A stretch of DNA of 14,763 nucleotides from positions 1 to 14,763 of the forward strand of contig CALKHQ010000236.1 in assembly GCA_937988735.1 (NCBI GenBank), in the 5' to 3' direction. The notes below the pieces were generated by a model that saw only the letters and a list, made by a program, of their open reading frames with translations, was not told the DNA's origin and did no database searches. This DNA comes from an uncultured Alphaproteobacteria bacterium. Its GTDB lineage: Bacteria; Pseudomonadota; Alphaproteobacteria; CALKHQ01. How positions within the stretch are numbered: the stretch's first letter is position 1; the number at the start of each line of letters is the position of its first letter. This document shows positions 13,227 to 14,763 of this stretch, in pieces. A program made the position numbers and the translations under genes.

Positions 13227-14763
13227 ATGCTGTCACGCAACCTCGAGCAGACCCTGCATCGCGCACTCGCCCAGGCCAACCAGCGCCGGCACGAGTATGC
13301 GACGCTGGAACACCTGTTGCTGGCGCTCACCGAGGACCAGGACGCGGTCGCGGTGCTGAAGGCCTGCGGTGTCGACCTGCAGAGGCTGCGCGACGAGCTG
13401 TCCGCCTACATCGAGAACGACCTCGCCTATCTGGTGACCAACCGGGGCGAGGATGCCAAGCCGACGTCCAGCTTCCAGCGCGTTCTCCAGCGCGCCGCCA
13501 TTCACGTCCAGTCCTCCGGCCGGGAAGAGGTCACCGGAGCCAACGTACTGGTCGCGATCTTCTCCGAACGCGAGAGCCACGCCGTGTATTACCTGCAGGA
13601 TCAGGACATGAGCCGGCTCGACGCGGTGAATTACATCTCCCACGGCATCGCCAAGGTGCCCGGCCATTCCGAGCAGCGTCGGGTGACGGGCGCGGAGGAG
13701 GAGACCCGCGAGGAGAAGGGCACCAAGAAGGGCGACGAGGCCTTGGCTACCTACTGCGTCAACCTGAATGAGAAGGCGGCCAAAGGTCGGATCGACCCGT
13801 TGATCGGGCGCGAGGCCGAGGTCGAGCGCACCATCCAGATTCTTTGCCGGCGGCAGAAGAACAACCCGCTCTATGTCGGTGAGCCCGGCGTCGGCAAGAC
13901 GGCGATCGCCGAGGGGCTGGCGCGGCGCATCAGCAAGGGCGAGGTCCCCGACGTGCTGAAGCCGGCGGTGATCTACCAGCTCGACATGGGTGCGCTGCTC
14001 GCGGGCACCCGCTATCGCGGCGACTTCGAGGAGCGGCTCAAGGCGGTGGTGAGCGAGCTGGAATCGAAGCCGCACTCCGTGCTGTTCATCGACGAGATCC
14101 ACACCGTTATCGGCGCCGGCGCCACCTCCGGCGGCGCGATGGACGCGTCGAACCTGCTGAAGCCGGCGTTGGCCAGCGGCACGCTGCGCTGCATCGGGTC
14201 GACCACCTACAAGGAATACCGCAACTACTTCGAGAAGGACCGGGCACTGGTGCGCCGGTTCCAGAAGATCGACGTCAACGAGCCGAGCCTCGACGACACG
14301 GTGAAGATCCTCCGCGGCCTGAAGCCCTACTACGAGGAGCACCACAAGGTCCGCTACACCGAGGATGCGATCCGCACGGCGGTGGATCTTGCGGCCCGTT
14401 ACATCAACGACCGCAAGCTGCCGGACAAGGCGATCGACGTGATCGACGAGGTCGGCGCGGCGCAGATGCTGTTGCCGCCGTCGAAGCGCAAGAAGACCAT
14501 CACCGTGCGCGACATCGAGGCGGTGGTGGCGAAGATCGCGCGCATCCCGCCGAAGAACGTCACCCGCGACGACAAGCAGGTGCTGAAGAACCTGGAGCGC
14601 GACCTGAAGCGCATGGTCTTCGGCCAGGACCGCGCGATCGAGGCGCTGACAAGCGCGATCAAGCTCGCCCGCGCGGGCCTGCGCGAGCCGGAGAAGCCGA
14701 TCGGCAACTACCTGTTCTCCGGCCCGACCGGCGTCGGCAAGACCGAGGTCGCCCGCCAGCTCG
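13227..14763 (+). CDS. clpA: ATP-dependent Clp protease ATP-binding subunit ClpA (5' part, runs off the right edge)
   Basis: 512 codons are visible of a family that is usually about 750-780 residues. The ClpA N-domain (1-142, beginning MLSRNLEQTLHRAL) is the ClpS-docking domain. A charged linker (about 145-170) leads to the first AAA+ module with Walker A GEPGVGKT (218-225), pore-loop region RYRGDFEERL, Walker B VLFIDEIH (Asp289-Glu290) and the arginine-finger region ALVRRFQKI. The short middle segment lacks the long coiled coil of ClpB, which identifies ClpA rather than ClpB. The second AAA+ module starts with Walker A GPTGVGKT (499-506) and is cut by the window edge. ClpA unfolds substrates and feeds them into ClpP. 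ATG 13227 follows clpS by 7 bases. Confidence 0.97.
   Translation, partial: MLSRNLEQTLHRALAQANQRRHEYATLEHLLLALTEDQDAVAVLKACGVDLQRLRDELSAYIENDLAYLVTNRGEDAKPTSSFQRVLQRAAIHVQSSGREEVTGANVLVAIFSERESHAVYYLQDQDMSRLDAVNYISHGIAKVPGHSEQRRVTGAEEETREEKGTKKGDEALATYCVNLNEKAAKGRIDPLIGREAEVERTIQILCRRQKNNPLYVGEPGVGKTAIAEGLARRISKGEVPDVLKPAVIYQLDMGALLAGTRYRGDFEERLKAVVSELESKPHSVLFIDEIHTVIGAGATSGGAMDASNLLKPALASGTLRCIGSTTYKEYRNYFEKDRALVRRFQKIDVNEPSLDDTVKILRGLKPYYEEHHKVRYTEDAIRTAVDLAARYINDRKLPDKAIDVIDEVGAAQMLLPPSKRKKTITVRDIEAVVAKIARIPPKNVTRDDKQVLKNLERDLKRMVFGQDRAIEALTSAIKLARAGLREPEKPIGNYLFSGPTGVGKTEVARQL

Overview
The window looks like a chromosomal segment of a GC-rich alphaproteobacterium. The evidence is high GC with strong third-position GC bias, a clpS-clpA operon directly downstream of a phasin (polyhydroxyalkanoate granule) gene, PhaR-type CTGC-N3-GCAG operator sequences in front of that phasin, and abundant GGAGG-type ribosome binding sites with some GTG starts. 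The exact order cannot be fixed from the sequence alone. Both edges cut genes: an exported protein of unknown function on the left and clpA on the right.

Layout, left to right. 1-463 (minus) is the N-terminal part of a secreted protein. 651-1556 (plus) is a pirin. It converges on a minus-strand pair, marR (2238-2711) followed by a GNAT acetyltransferase (1561-2241) with a 4-base overlap. A VOC/glyoxalase-fold gene (2841-3236, plus) diverges from marR across an AT-rich spacer carrying a perfect 12-bp palindrome, probably the MarR operator. A minus-strand block follows: a 12-bp-or-less convergent gap, then a DUF1624 membrane acyltransferase (3250-4029), a Tat-exported DUF882/YcbK-type M15 peptidase-like protein (4078-4629), a rho-independent terminator (4676-4709), a fasciclin-domain lipoprotein (4822-5412) and a Crp/Fnr-family regulator (5556-6254). 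A small cysteine-rich lipoprotein (6397-6828, plus) diverges from the Crp/Fnr gene across a spacer with a 19-bp imperfect palindrome.

The central block is a PadR-regulated RND efflux cassette on the plus strand: padR-like regulator (6989-7576), periplasmic adaptor (7598-8698) and inner-membrane RND permease (8695-11949, overlapping the adaptor by 4 bases). No outer-membrane channel gene is present, so the pump probably borrows a TolC-type partner. A palindrome overlaps a -10-like element upstream of padR. The permease lacks two of the charged residues of the AcrB proton relay.

The right block contains a phasin gene (12075-12593) with its own candidate promoter and two PhaR-like sites, a hairpin and an intrinsic terminator, then clpS (12893-13219) and clpA (13227 to the right edge), which together form the N-degron adaptor and unfoldase of the ClpAP protease. 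I see no tRNA, rRNA, CRISPR array, insertion sequence, phage gene or plasmid feature. I also see no convincing undescribed multi-gene system. The most interesting items are regulatory palindromes, the variant proton relay of the pump, and two exported proteins I cannot assign.
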